64,000 nt of DNA from Actinomycetes bacterium (lineage in GTDB: Bacteria; Actinomycetota; Actinomycetes; Mycobacteriales; Mycobacteriaceae). Made by a program: the position numbers and the translations under genes. Location: the NCBI GenBank assembly GCA_023461275.1, contig JAEYMI010000076.1, positions 81,904-145,903 of the forward strand, read 5' to 3'. How positions within the stretch are numbered: the first letter of the stretch is position 1; every line of letters begins with the position of its first letter. Below, piece by piece: positions 44,833 to 53,135 of the stretch. Below the pieces are notes generated by a model that was not told the DNA's origin, did not search any database, and saw nothing but the letters and a program-made list of their open reading frames with translations.

Positions 44833-46047
44833 GTGAGATCTCAGCCGCACGTGCTCGGAATCGTCCTCGCCGGCGGCGAGGGGAAACGTCTCTACCCCCT
44901 GACGATGGACCGTGCGAAACCAGCGGTGCCGTTCGGCGGTGCCTACCGCCTCATCGACTTCGTCCTGTCGAATCTGGTCAACGCCGGATACGAACGGATA
45001 TGCGTGCTGACACAATACAAGTCGCATTCGCTCGACCGTCACATCTCGCAAACCTGGTGGACGTCGGGATTTCATGGCGAGTACATCACCCCGGTCCCGG
45101 CCCAACAGCGACTGGGCAAGCGGTGGTACACCGGCAGCGCCGATGCGATCTTCCAATCGATGAATTTGATTCACGACGAACAACCCGAATACATCGTGGT
45201 GTTCGGTGCCGATCACGTGTACCGCATGGACCCCTCGCAAATGGTCGAGGCGCACATCGAATCCGGCGCGGAGGTCACCGTTGCCGGCATCCGCGTGCCC
45301 CGGGCGGAGGCCACGGCATTCGGCTGCATCGACTCCGACGAATCCGGTCGCATCACCCGATTCCTGGAGAAGCCGAAGGATCCGCCCGGCACGCCCGACG
45401 ACCCGGATGCCACCTTCGCATCGATGGGCAACTACGTCTTCACCACCCAGGCGCTCATCGACGCGATCACCGCCGATGCCGCCGACGTCGACTCCGACCA
45501 CGACATGGGCGGCGACATCATTCCGGCCTTCGTCGACCGAAATGCCGCCTATGTCTACGACTTCAAGGACAACGAGGTACCCGGCGCCACCGAACGCGAC
45601 CAGGGGTACTGGCGCGACGTGGGAACACTCGACGCCTTCTACGACGCCCACATGGATCTGGTCTCGGTGCACCCGATCTTCAACCTGTACAACCAGCGCT
45701 GGCCGATCCGCGGTGAGACACACAACCTGCCACCGGCCAAGTTCGTGCACGGCGGGAGCGCGATGGATTCGGTGGTCGGTGCCGGTTGCATCATCTCCGC
45801 GGCGACGGTGAGTACGTCGGTGCTGTCGCGCAACGTGATGATCGAGGACGGCGCGACGGTGGAGGGCAGTGTCCTGATGCCCGGCGCGCGCGTGTGCAAG
45901 GGTGCGGTGGTGCGTCGGGCCATTCTGGACAAGAACGTGATCGTCGGTGAGGGGCAAACTCTCGGCGTCGATCTCGAGGCCGACCGTGACAAGTATTCGA
46001 TCTCGGCCGGCGGTGTGGTCACCGTCGGTAAAGGTATTCGAGTCTGA
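44833..46047 (+). CDS. glgC: Glucose-1-phosphate adenylyltransferase GlgC
   Basis: 404 residues from GTG 44833, the same length as mycobacterial GlgC; a TTG at 44824 is also in frame. Pyrophosphorylase motifs: GIVLAGGEGKRLYPLT, YRLIDFVLSN, VFGADHVYRMD and the C-terminal beta-helix GAVVRRAILDKNVIVG. It makes ADP-glucose for GlgM and glycogen synthesis. It is divergent from glgM across 138 bases, so both promoters lie there. Confidence 0.95.
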   Translation: MRSQPHVLGIVLAGGEGKRLYPLTMDRAKPAVPFGGAYRLIDFVLSNLVNAGYERICVLTQYKSHSLDRHISQTWWTSGFHGEYITPVPAQQRLGKRWYTGSADAIFQSMNLIHDEQPEYIVVFGADHVYRMDPSQMVEAHIESGAEVTVAGIRVPRAEATAFGCIDSDESGRITRFLEKPKDPPGTPDDPDATFASMGNYVFTTQALIDAITADAADVDSDHDMGGDIIPAFVDRNAAYVYDFKDNEVPGATERDQGYWRDVGTLDAFYDAHMDLVSVHPIFNLYNQRWPIRGETHNLPPAKFVHGGSAMDSVVGAGCIISAATVSTSVLSRNVMIEDGATVEGSVLMPGARVCKGAVVRRAILDKNVIVGEGQTLGVDLEADRDKYSISAGGVVTVGKGIRV

Positions 46048-46050
46048 TCG

Positions 46051-46641
46051 ATGTTCGCTGCGCTGACCGGGCTGGGTCTGTCGGCCGCGGCCGGACTCAA
46101 CGCCTACATCCCGTTCCTGATCGTGGCGCTGTTCAACAAGTTCACCGAAGTTCTGACGTTGCCGCAGGGATATGAGTGGATCTCGTCGTGGTGGTCCATC
46201 GGGATCGCGACCGCACTGCTGGTGTCGGAGGTGGTTCTGGACAAGATCCCGGCCGTCGACACCGTCAACGACGCGGTCGGCACGTTTGTCCGCCCGAGTG
46301 TCGGCGGCGTGATCGGTGCGGCCACCCAGGCGGCCGGATCGCTGGACAACGCCGGCTTCATGCGCGACAACCCGTGGATCGGCGCGATCGGTGGTGTCGT
46401 GGTCGCCGGCTTGGTGCACAGCGGGAAGATGGCGGTGCGGCCGGTGGCCAACGTCTCCTCCGGTGGTGTCGCGGCTCCGGTGCTGTCCACCGTCGAGGAC
46501 GCAACATCGTTGGGGCTGAGCCTGATCGCGCTTCTGCTCCCGCTGTTGGTCATCGTCGTACTGGTGGCGCTGGTTTACGTCGGATGGCGGGTGGTGGCTC
46601 GCTCACGACGTCTCATGGGCAAGCGAAGAACTGCCGGCTGA
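46051..46641 (+). CDS. DUF4126 membrane protein
   Basis: 196 residues starting 4 bases after glgC. It has several hydrophobic segments with the DUF4126 opening LGLSAAAGLNAYIPFLIVAL and DKIPAVDTVNDAVGTFVRP. The family is uncharacterised. Close spacing suggests co-transcription with glgC. Confidence 0.82.
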   Translation: MFAALTGLGLSAAAGLNAYIPFLIVALFNKFTEVLTLPQGYEWISSWWSIGIATALLVSEVVLDKIPAVDTVNDAVGTFVRPSVGGVIGAATQAAGSLDNAGFMRDNPWIGAIGGVVVAGLVHSGKMAVRPVANVSSGGVAAPVLSTVEDATSLGLSLIALLLPLLVIVVLVALVYVGWRVVARSRRLMGKRRTAG

Positions 46642-46671
46642 GGCGCCCGCGCTCCATCACCGACTGCCGGA

Positions 46672-47280
46672 TCAACCGAATGCGGCAAGTCCTCGCTCGA
46701 TGAGCACCGGGATCGATTCGGGGTCGGTGTCGGCGGGGAGAGCGTCAACCGGCCACCAGGCCAGGTCGACGGACTCGTCGCTGCGCACGATGTCCGGCAG
46801 TTCGTCGCCGCTGCGTCCGGCGGCGATCGCGGCGAACCGCACGTCGAGATGGCGGGTGGGCACCCCGAGCGAGCAGGTGATCGGATGGGTGTGCAGGTGC
46901 ACGGGTGTCGATGTCAGGGTCAGATCGCCGAGACCCGACTCCTCGGCCGCCTCACGCGCGGCGGCATCGGTGATGGACGCGTCGTCTTCTTCGCAGTGAC
47001 CGCCGAGCTGGATCCAGGCGCCGACCCGCGGATGCAGCGTCAGGAGCACGAAGCGCAGTGTCGCATCGAAGATGATGGTCGATGCCGTCAGGTGTCCCGA
47101 TGCCGAACGGCGAAGGCACGCATCAGGATTGGCGGCCAGGAAGGCGAGGTAGGTGTGGCGTAGTGAATCCTGATCGGCATCGTGGGCGGTCCAGGAACTC
47201 AGCACGTCGACAGCTGAGCGGTGCAGGGAGGTCTCAGTCTGAGAGGTCTCGGCCAGGGAGGTCTCGGTCTGGGGTTTCAT
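46672..47280 (-). CDS. Nudix hydrolase
   Basis: 202 residues from ATG 47280, which overlaps the fbiB stop (ATGA). Nudix box: GGHCEEDDASITDAAAREAAEESGL, split across residues about 95-120. The N terminus has a repeated TETSL/AETSQ motif made by a short tandem DNA repeat (47226-47275). The substrate is unknown. Coupling to fbiB suggests a housekeeping or repair role near F420 synthesis, as a Nudix gene follows fbiB in other actinobacteria. Confidence 0.85.
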   Translation of the reverse strand: MKPQTETSLAETSQTETSLHRSAVDVLSSWTAHDADQDSLRHTYLAFLAANPDACLRRSASGHLTASTIIFDATLRFVLLTLHPRVGAWIQLGGHCEEDDASITDAAAREAAEESGLGDLTLTSTPVHLHTHPITCSLGVPTRHLDVRFAAIAAGRSGDELPDIVRSDESVDLAWWPVDALPADTDPESIPVLIERGLAAFG

Positions 47281-48686
47281 CGTTCGATCACCAATCCGGT
47301 CGGGTCGGCCGGGGCGCGGAGGGGGTTGCCCGCGGCGCCGTCGTCTGCGGCGTTGTTGTCTCCGGCGTTGTCGGCGCCGTAACCGATGGCGACGGCACCC
47401 AGTGGTTCCCACATCTCGTCGAGGTCGAGGATCGCTCGGACGGTGTCGGCGGCGAAGATCGTCGATCCGATCCAGCAACTACCGACGCCCCGCACCGACA
47501 ACGCGACCAGTAGCGCGTTCACCGCTCCACCGGCCGCCACGGTGAACATGGTGTGCTCGCAGGCATTTCGACGATCGTCGGGGTAGTGGTGGGCGCCCTC
47601 GGTTACCAGGAACGGGATCACCACCTCCGGCGCGTCGAACAGGATCTGTCCGCGGCGTAGGCGTTTGTCGACCGACTCCGGCGTCTTGCCGTCGGCCACC
47701 AGATCCTGCTGCCAGCGTTCGGTCATCGCCGCGAGCAGGGCGTGGCGCAGGTCGGGATCGCGTAACCACAGGAACCGCACGGGGTGCGTGTGGTGCGGCG
47801 CGGGTGCGGTCAGTGCGTCGGCGAAGGCCGCGCGCAGCAGCTCGGGCGCGACGGTCTCGTCGGTGAACGAGCGCACCGACCGTCGGGTGAGCAAGGCCTC
47901 TCGACGGCCCTGTTCGATGGCCTCCGCGGTGCCCAGCCGGAACAGGTCCTCCTCGGCTGGGCGTACGAGATCGGCTGCGCGAGAACCATCGTCGACCGGC
48001 CGCAGACCGCGGACGATGGCCACCGGCACTCCGTCGAGCTTGCCTTTCACGAGGTCGGCGGCGGCGGCGATCTCGTCGGCGACGGCGATGTCGGTGACGA
48101 TCAGCGGGTTGCCGTAGGCGTCGACTGCACCTTCGTAGGGGTGGCTCACCCGAATGCCCGCGGCGCCGATCGCGACGTCGGTCTGGCCGGTGCGCCACGC
48201 CCGGCCCATGGTGTCGGTGACGATGACGGCCACGTCGAGTCCGGTGAGCTCTGCCAGAGAAGTGCGCAGCCCGGCGGCCGATGCGTCGGGATCGCTTGGC
48301 AGCAGTGCGATCTGATCGGTGGCGACGTTTGAGCCGTCGACACCGGCGGCCGCTTGAACGAGCCCATTGCGGTTCTCGGTGATCAACGTGCGGTTCTTGC
48401 GGGCCAGCACCCGCACCGATTCGGCCTCGACGAGCTTGCGGCGCAAGGCATCCCGCTCGTCGGGGTCGGTCGGGGCGGGCACCATGCGGCCTTCGGTCTT
48501 GGAGAACACCTTGCTGGTGACCACGACGACGTCCCCAGTCTGCAGGGCAGGTGCCCGATCGATGATCGCCGTGGCCACGTCGGAATCGGTGGTGAACTCA
48601 CCGAGCCCGAGAACCGGAATGATCTCGATGCCGCCCGGCGCACGGTGATCGGTTGGCGCCCAGGCGTTGTCGTCGGCCACGGTCAC
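47277..48686 (-). CDS. fbiB: FbiB, coenzyme F420:L-glutamate ligase / nitroreductase fusion
   Basis: 469 residues from GTG 48686. The N-terminal half is CofE-like F420-0:glutamate ligase (IEIIPVLGLGEF, TSKVFSKTEGRMVPA, TDTMGRAWRTGQTDVAIG). The C-terminal half is a nitroreductase-like FMN domain (RRSVRSFTDETVAPELL, RFLWLRDP, GAVNALLVALSVRG) that reduces dehydro-F420 in mycobacteria. It adds the poly-glutamate tail. The start overlaps the fbiA stop by 4 bases. Confidence 0.94.
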   Translation of the reverse strand: MTVADDNAWAPTDHRAPGGIEIIPVLGLGEFTTDSDVATAIIDRAPALQTGDVVVVTSKVFSKTEGRMVPAPTDPDERDALRRKLVEAESVRVLARKNRTLITENRNGLVQAAAGVDGSNVATDQIALLPSDPDASAAGLRTSLAELTGLDVAVIVTDTMGRAWRTGQTDVAIGAAGIRVSHPYEGAVDAYGNPLIVTDIAVADEIAAAADLVKGKLDGVPVAIVRGLRPVDDGSRAADLVRPAEEDLFRLGTAEAIEQGRREALLTRRSVRSFTDETVAPELLRAAFADALTAPAPHHTHPVRFLWLRDPDLRHALLAAMTERWQQDLVADGKTPESVDKRLRRGQILFDAPEVVIPFLVTEGAHHYPDDRRNACEHTMFTVAAGGAVNALLVALSVRGVGSCWIGSTIFAADTVRAILDLDEMWEPLGAVAIGYGADNAGDNNAADDGAAGNPLRAPADPTGLVIER

Positions 48687-49753
48687 CGACCGCTGCCGAT
48701 GTCGACCGATGGGGTGGCCACGCCGACGAGTGCGCAGGCGTCGCGCACCATCTGGGCGGTTCGCACCGGATCCGACATCAGCAGCGGAGCGGATCCGGTT
48801 GCCATGCCGTCGATCTGCGCGTGGTCGCCCTCGGCCACGAGCCAGCCGTCGAGGATGCCGTTGGCGCTGCGGGCGCCGTAGTGTGCGCCGATCGCCTCGG
48901 CGGTGGTCTCGACGCCGATGACGCTGAGGCACTCGTCGGCCATGCCGCGTAGCGGCCGATTGTCGATCACCGGTGAGATGCCCACGACCGGCGCGGTGGT
49001 GGTGCGCAGCGCGGCTCGGATGCCGGGGACGCTGACGATCGCGCCGACACTGACGACCGGGTTGCTGGGGGCTATGAGCACCACGTCGGCGTCGTTGATC
49101 GCGTCGATGACGCCGGGTGACGGTGTGGTGTCATCGGATCCGACCTGAGCGAAACCGAAGGTGGGGATCTTCGCTCGGTGGCGCACCCACCATTCCTGAA
49201 AGTGGATCGCGATCCGCTCGCCGTCTTCGCCATCGGGTTTGGCGACCACCACGTGTGTCTCGTGGCGTTCGTCGGTGGCCGGCAACAGACGAACCCCGGG
49301 CTGCCATCGACGGCACAGTGCCGCCGTCACGTCGGAAAGTCTGTACCCGGCATCGAGCATCTGCGTCCGGATGAGGTGCGTTGCGAGGTCGCGGTCGCCG
49401 AGTCCGAACCAGTCGGGGTCGGCACCGTAGGCGGCCAGTTCTTCCTTGGCGTGCCATGTTTCGTCGCGGCGTCCCCACGCGCGATCGGGGTCGATACCGC
49501 CGCCGAGGGTGTACATGCAGGTGTCGAGATCCGGGCAGATCCGCACGCCGTGCATCCAGGCGTCATCGCCGACGTTGACGATCGCGGTGATCTCGTGCGC
49601 ACCCGGCTCCGCCGGGCCCTGCGGATTGGCCCGGTCCTGCGGGTGTGCTGTGTCCTGCTGTGGTGGCGGAAAAGGGGTGGGCCCGAGCAACTCCCGGACA
49701 CCGGCGAGAAATCGGGCGCCGCCGACGCCACCGACGAGAACGGTCACCTTCAC
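48683..49753 (-). CDS. fbiA: FbiA, phospho(enol)pyruvyl/lactyl transferase of F420 synthesis
   Basis: 356 residues. CofD family: VTVLVGGVGGARFLAGV at the start, IVNVGDDAWMHGVRICPDLDTCMYTL and APSNPVVSVGAIVSVPG. It joins the phosphoenolpyruvyl moiety to FO, giving dehydro-F420-0. A proline/glutamine-rich insertion of about 25 residues (TPFPPPQQDTAHPQDRANPQ and beyond) follows GVRELLG, making it longer than the mycobacterial protein. It is divergent from whiB2, as in M. tuberculosis. Confidence 0.94.
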   Translation of the reverse strand: MKVTVLVGGVGGARFLAGVRELLGPTPFPPPQQDTAHPQDRANPQGPAEPGAHEITAIVNVGDDAWMHGVRICPDLDTCMYTLGGGIDPDRAWGRRDETWHAKEELAAYGADPDWFGLGDRDLATHLIRTQMLDAGYRLSDVTAALCRRWQPGVRLLPATDERHETHVVVAKPDGEDGERIAIHFQEWWVRHRAKIPTFGFAQVGSDDTTPSPGVIDAINDADVVLIAPSNPVVSVGAIVSVPGIRAALRTTTAPVVGISPVIDNRPLRGMADECLSVIGVETTAEAIGAHYGARSANGILDGWLVAEGDHAQIDGMATGSAPLLMSDPVRTAQMVRDACALVGVATPSVDIGSGR

Positions 49754-49974
49754 AACGACCTACTGTAGCGGGGGCGATCGAGGTCGACCCCGCGCGGCCA
49801 TGGTCGCCCCCACGGGCGGCTGCCGACGCTGTCGCCGCAGCGTTTACCATTGTCGCGCAGAGAGCGTGGGGGAATCACATGACTGTGAGTTAGTCGACGC
49901 GCGTGGCGTCACCGTCGTGTCGCAAAAGTGTCGTCGCGAGTGTCGGTGGTATGAAGGAATCTTTCTCTCGAACT

Positions 49975-50004
49975 TGACCGCGAGCCCTAGTTCCGTGTCT
50001 AATC
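49975..50004 (+). promoter_or_regulatory. Sigma70-type promoter for whiB2
   Basis: TTGACC (49975-49980) and TCTAAT (49999-50004) are separated by 18 bases, a good match to the housekeeping -35/-10 consensus. Transcription would start near 50011, giving a leader of roughly 247 bases before the whiB2 ATG. Confidence 0.6.
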
Positions 50005-50106
50005 ACAACAGTGTCATTCCGGATTTGGGATCGAGAATCACTGAACGGCAAGGCTTTCGATCATTTGTTCGAAGACGGATGGGTGGAGCGCCCGGACACC
50101 AAGGTG

Positions 50107-50176
50107 AAGCTCGAACCGATGTGCAGCTCGAACCGATGTGAAGCTCGAAATGTGCCAGAAGCTCGATGTGTGCCAG
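50107..50176 (+). repeat. Four degenerate 16-18 bp tandem repeats in the whiB2 leader
   Basis: AGCTCGAACCGATGTG occurs at 50108-50123 and again at 50125-50140, followed by AAGCTCGAAATGTGCCAG (50141-50158) and AAGCTCGATGTGTGCCAG (50159-50176). The array lies inside the predicted 5' leader of whiB2. It may be a binding array, an RNA element or simple duplication. Confidence 0.75.
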
Positions 50177-50257
50177 AGGTATCAAGGCATGGCATAGGCG
50201 CCGTGCGTGTTGACCGTCCAGACCCGTGAACGAACTTCCCGAACAGGAGGCGCCGAG

Positions 50258-50725
50258 ATGGCATTGGAAAATCCGATCGGCAATCCCCTTGGATCGCAAG
50301 GCAATCCGGATCGCGACCGAATCGACCTCGTCGGCTACCCGATGGGTGTCAATCCCATTGGTGCAGTGGATGATTCGAGCGTCGTCCTCGGTGATCCCGA
50401 TCTCGACGGCGACCCCCATTCCGACGGTGACGATTCCGCGGACTGGCCGTCGCGCCCGCATCTGTCCTTGGTTCCCAACGACTTCGACGATCTCTTCGAC
50501 GCCGTCGAGGAGCAGTGGCAGGACCGGGCCCTGTGCGCCCAGACCGACCCCGAGGCATTCTTCCCGGAGAAGGGTGGATCCACCCGGGAGGCCAAGCGCA
50601 TCTGCCAGGGCTGCGAGGTCAAGGCCGAATGCCTCGAGTACGCCCTGCACAAGGATGAGCGGTTCGGCATCTGGGGCGGTCTGTCCGAGCGCGAACGCCG
50701 CCGCCTCAAGCGCGGCATCATCTGA
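50258..50725 (+). CDS. whiB2: WhiB family iron-sulfur regulator (WhiB2/WhmD-like)
   Basis: 155 residues. Four cluster Cys: one in RALCAQTDPEAFFPEKGG and then CQGCEVKAEC, followed by the GIWGGLSERERRRLK DNA-binding turn. WhiB2/WhmD is the essential septation regulator paired with SigA. A long acidic N-terminal extension (about 75 residues rich in Asp and Gly) precedes the core. ATG 50258 has a perfect AGGAGG seven bases upstream. It is divergent from fbiA and next to the Rv3259/Rv3258-type genes, as in M. tuberculosis. Confidence 0.93.
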   Translation: MALENPIGNPLGSQGNPDRDRIDLVGYPMGVNPIGAVDDSSVVLGDPDLDGDPHSDGDDSADWPSRPHLSLVPNDFDDLFDAVEEQWQDRALCAQTDPEAFFPEKGGSTREAKRICQGCEVKAECLEYALHKDERFGIWGGLSERERRRLKRGII

Positions 50726-50745
50726 CGCTGTCCCAAGCTGAATCG

Positions 50746-50774
50746 GCCTGAGTCCGACGCCGTCCGACTCAGGC
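50746..50774. terminator. Bidirectional hairpin terminator after whiB2
   Basis: Perfect 9-bp arms GCCTGAGTC (50746-50754) and GACTCAGGC (50766-50774) enclose an 11-base loop that can itself pair GAC with GTC. It sits 20 bases past the whiB2 stop and between two convergent genes. There is no T run. Confidence 0.7.
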
Positions 50775-50807
50775 GCGCTCCACGTCAGGCAATTTCAGAC
50801 CCCGCGT

Positions 50808-51347
50808 TTATTCCGGACCCCGGTCGACGGTGTCCTCGTCGAGTCCCAGGTGTGTTGCCACCTGCTGGACCAGTACTTCATGCACGAGCTCCAACAGATC
50901 AGCGCCACGCTTGGCGCGACTCTCGAGGGGCCTGCGAAACAGGATGATCTGCGCGCGCGTCGCGTTGCCGCGTACATCGATACCTGCCGGGATCAGCCGG
51001 GCCAGCGGAACGGCGCCATCGGCGGTCACTTCTTCGGGCCACTGCACCGCGTCCGGGTCTCGCGGCAGTAGTCGTGGGATCTCGTCGACGGCGATGTCGA
51101 GGCCGGCGAGCTGATCGTGCCAGGCCGAGTCGATATCGGCGAAGGCTTCCAGTGCCACCGCGTCGAAGGCGTCGGATCGGCTGTTCCATGCCGGCACGAA
51201 CTGCGGCAACAACGGTGATCGAAGCCCGCGGCCCCGGCGGTCACGCGTCCTGAGACGCCTGGTGCTCGCACTGGCTCGCACGTGGGCCTCGGTGACCGGC
51301 CGCCGCTCGGGTCGCGGCGGTTTCGGACGTGAGCCATCCAAACGCAT
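50808..51347 (-). CDS. Metallopeptidase-family protein (Rv3259-like)
   Basis: 179 residues. A basic Arg/Pro-rich N terminus of about 60 residues precedes a compact domain with FDAVALEAFADI and AVDEIPRLLP, ending LLELVHEVLVQQVATHLGLDED. The family is annotated as zincin-like, but this sequence has HEVLV and a later TH rather than a clean HEXXH. Activity is therefore doubtful. Its position between whiB2 and the DUF3499 gene matches Rv3259. Confidence 0.72.
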   Translation of the reverse strand: MRLDGSRPKPPRPERRPVTEAHVRASASTRRLRTRDRRGRGLRSPLLPQFVPAWNSRSDAFDAVALEAFADIDSAWHDQLAGLDIAVDEIPRLLPRDPDAVQWPEEVTADGAVPLARLIPAGIDVRGNATRAQIILFRRPLESRAKRGADLLELVHEVLVQQVATHLGLDEDTVDRGPE

Positions 51348-51447
51348 GGCCGAAGTGTATGAGGGAGACCATCGATCTGTCGCGTGGGCGTCGAGATGAG
51401 CGTGTCGCGGTGCGCTCGAGGTCCGGGCGCGGGATAACCTCGTGGGC

Positions 51448-51942
51448 GTGAGGCTTCCCCGACAGTGCTGCCGGCCCGGCTGTGCCCGTGCCGCGGTCGC
51501 GACGTTGACGTTCGTCTACGCCGAATCAACGGCAGTGGTCGGCCCGTTGGCGACCACCGACGAGCCGCACTCGTGGGATCTCTGCGATGACCACGCCCGA
51601 CGCATCACCGTGCCGCGCGGCTGGGAGATGCTGCGCAGTGAAAGCGGGTTCTCCGCGCCGGTCTCCGACGATTACGAGCTCACCGCACTTGCCGAAGCGG
51701 TTCGCGAGGCCAGTGGTGGCCGGCCGGCGGCGTCGAATCGGGTCGGGGCTCATCGGCGCGACGACGCGCTGGCGTTCGACACCGTCGACGACGACCTGCC
51801 CCGGCCGCGGGCACCGCGCCCCGCCGACGCCACGCCGCGCGGCCCGATCGCCGACGATGCCTATCGGCGCGCCGCTGCGGCGTCACGGCCACGCTCTGCC
51901 CGCCGTGGTCACCTTCGCGTGCTGCCGGACCCGGTTGACTGA
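51448..51942 (+). CDS. DUF3499 protein (Rv3258-like)
   Basis: About 164 residues from GTG 51448 (GTG 51442 is two codons earlier). The N-terminal part has a likely zinc site, CCRPGC ... WDLCDDHARRITVPRGWE, and the rest is acidic and Arg/Pro-rich. The family is restricted to actinobacteria and uncharacterised. In M. tuberculosis a phosphomannomutase gene follows; here the SIS-domain gene follows directly after 74 bases. Confidence 0.8.
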   Translation: MRLPRQCCRPGCARAAVATLTFVYAESTAVVGPLATTDEPHSWDLCDDHARRITVPRGWEMLRSESGFSAPVSDDYELTALAEAVREASGGRPAASNRVGAHRRDDALAFDTVDDDLPRPRAPRPADATPRGPIADDAYRRAAAASRPRSARRGHLRVLPDPVD

Positions 51943-52016
51943 CTTCGGCCCCGTCGGGTCCGACCCGAGTGAGTTCGAAGCAGTGCGTCGCGGGTTGCAA
52001 CGCTAGGCTGGTGGGC

Positions 52017-53135
52017 ATGATTACCGGTGTCCCTGGCCTCGACGACGTCGAGGATCTGATCGCCGCTGATCGCGACGGACTACTGCATTCGGCGGCCTTG
52101 GCCGGTGCCCAGGCGCGGTCGGTGGCCGAGGCGGTCTCCGAGGGTGTTCTGGACGTTCTGGGCGGGCTGCGTCCGCGTAGCGTCGTCATCGTTTTCGGCT
52201 CCACCGCCACGGCCAGGTCGGCAGCTGAGCTGGTGATCGCGACCATCGCCGGTCGGATCGACGTGCCGATCGTCGCCGCACCCACGCTGCCGGGCTGGAT
52301 CGGTCCGCTCGACGTCGTCGTCATCGCCGGCGACGACGCCGGAGACATGGCGCTGGCCGATGCCGCGGCGCGCTCGGTGCGCCGCCGGGCAGAAGTCGTC
52401 GTCGTCGCACCGTTGGAAGGTCCGCTACGAGATGCGTTGTTGGGCAACGGTATCGACCTGTCGCCTCGGCTCCGGGTGGATTCGCGGTTTCGGATGATCG
52501 GATTCGTTTGTGCGTTGGTCGCGGTGCTCGGTTCGCTCACCGAAGTCCGCTTCACAGGTCGGTCGCCGGATCTCTCGGCGCTCGCCGACCGGCTCGACGA
52601 GGAGGCGGCCTCGGGCCATCCCGGCCGGGAGACCTTCCACAACTCCACAAAGCTGCTCGCCGGACGATTCGGCAGCGGCACCCCGGTGATCGCCGGTGAC
52701 AGTCCGGCGGGCTCGGTGGTGGCCGAACACAGCGCACGGCAGTTGTTTGCTGTCTCCGGAATTGTCTGCGCCACAGCGAATCTCGTCGGTGCGGTGCAGG
52801 TCGTGAGGGCAGCGGCGGAGCGTACCGGGGTCGGCGTCGAGGACGCCATCTTCTACGATCCGGAATTCGACGGTCCGCCCCCTGCGACGGTGCCGAGGGT
52901 CTTCGTCGTCACCACCAGCCGCCGTGAGTGGACCACGCGGCAGCGCGTCGCGGCACTCGGTGATGTCGAGATCATCACCGCCGATGCTGAGGCGGCCCCG
53001 GCGGATCCGGCGGGCGCGGCGGTGGGTGTCGGCGACGAGCCGTCGGTGGACTCGCCCGCCGAATTGACGTCATTGTTGTTGGCGCTGTTACGAATCGAGA
53101 TGGCAGCGGTGTACCTACGGTTGATCGGGAAGTGA
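52017..53135 (+). CDS. SIS-domain protein (Rv3256c/TobH-like)
   Basis: 372 residues. Two Rossmann-like halves resemble bifunctional phosphoglucose/phosphomannose isomerases (VVIVFGSTATARSAAEL, PIVAAPTLPGWIGPLDVVVIAGDD, FHNSTKLLAGRFGSGTPVIAGDSPAG), but the usual catalytic residues are not obvious. It sits 4 bases overlapping upstream of manA, which supports a role in mannose-phosphate metabolism. ATG 52017 is preferred. Confidence 0.75.
   Translation: MITGVPGLDDVEDLIAADRDGLLHSAALAGAQARSVAEAVSEGVLDVLGGLRPRSVVIVFGSTATARSAAELVIATIAGRIDVPIVAAPTLPGWIGPLDVVVIAGDDAGDMALADAAARSVRRRAEVVVVAPLEGPLRDALLGNGIDLSPRLRVDSRFRMIGFVCALVAVLGSLTEVRFTGRSPDLSALADRLDEEAASGHPGRETFHNSTKLLAGRFGSGTPVIAGDSPAGSVVAEHSARQLFAVSGIVCATANLVGAVQVVRAAAERTGVGVEDAIFYDPEFDGPPPATVPRVFVVTTSRREWTTRQRVAALGDVEIITADAEAAPADPAGAAVGVGDEPSVDSPAELTSLLLALLRIEMAAVYLRLIGK

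Larger units (their letters stand above)
49754..50257. other. Long divergent regulatory region, fbiA / whiB2
   Basis: About 504 bases with no supported gene. It holds the whiB2 promoter (49975-50004), a leader of about 250 bases and the short repeats at 50107-50176. The fbiA promoter must lie at its left side; I cannot define it. Confidence 0.6.

Noticed and set aside
43528..46419. 963-residue minus-strand open frame
   Set aside because: The 388 C-terminal residues are GlgM starting at 44694. The rest is antisense to glgC and has no family resemblance.
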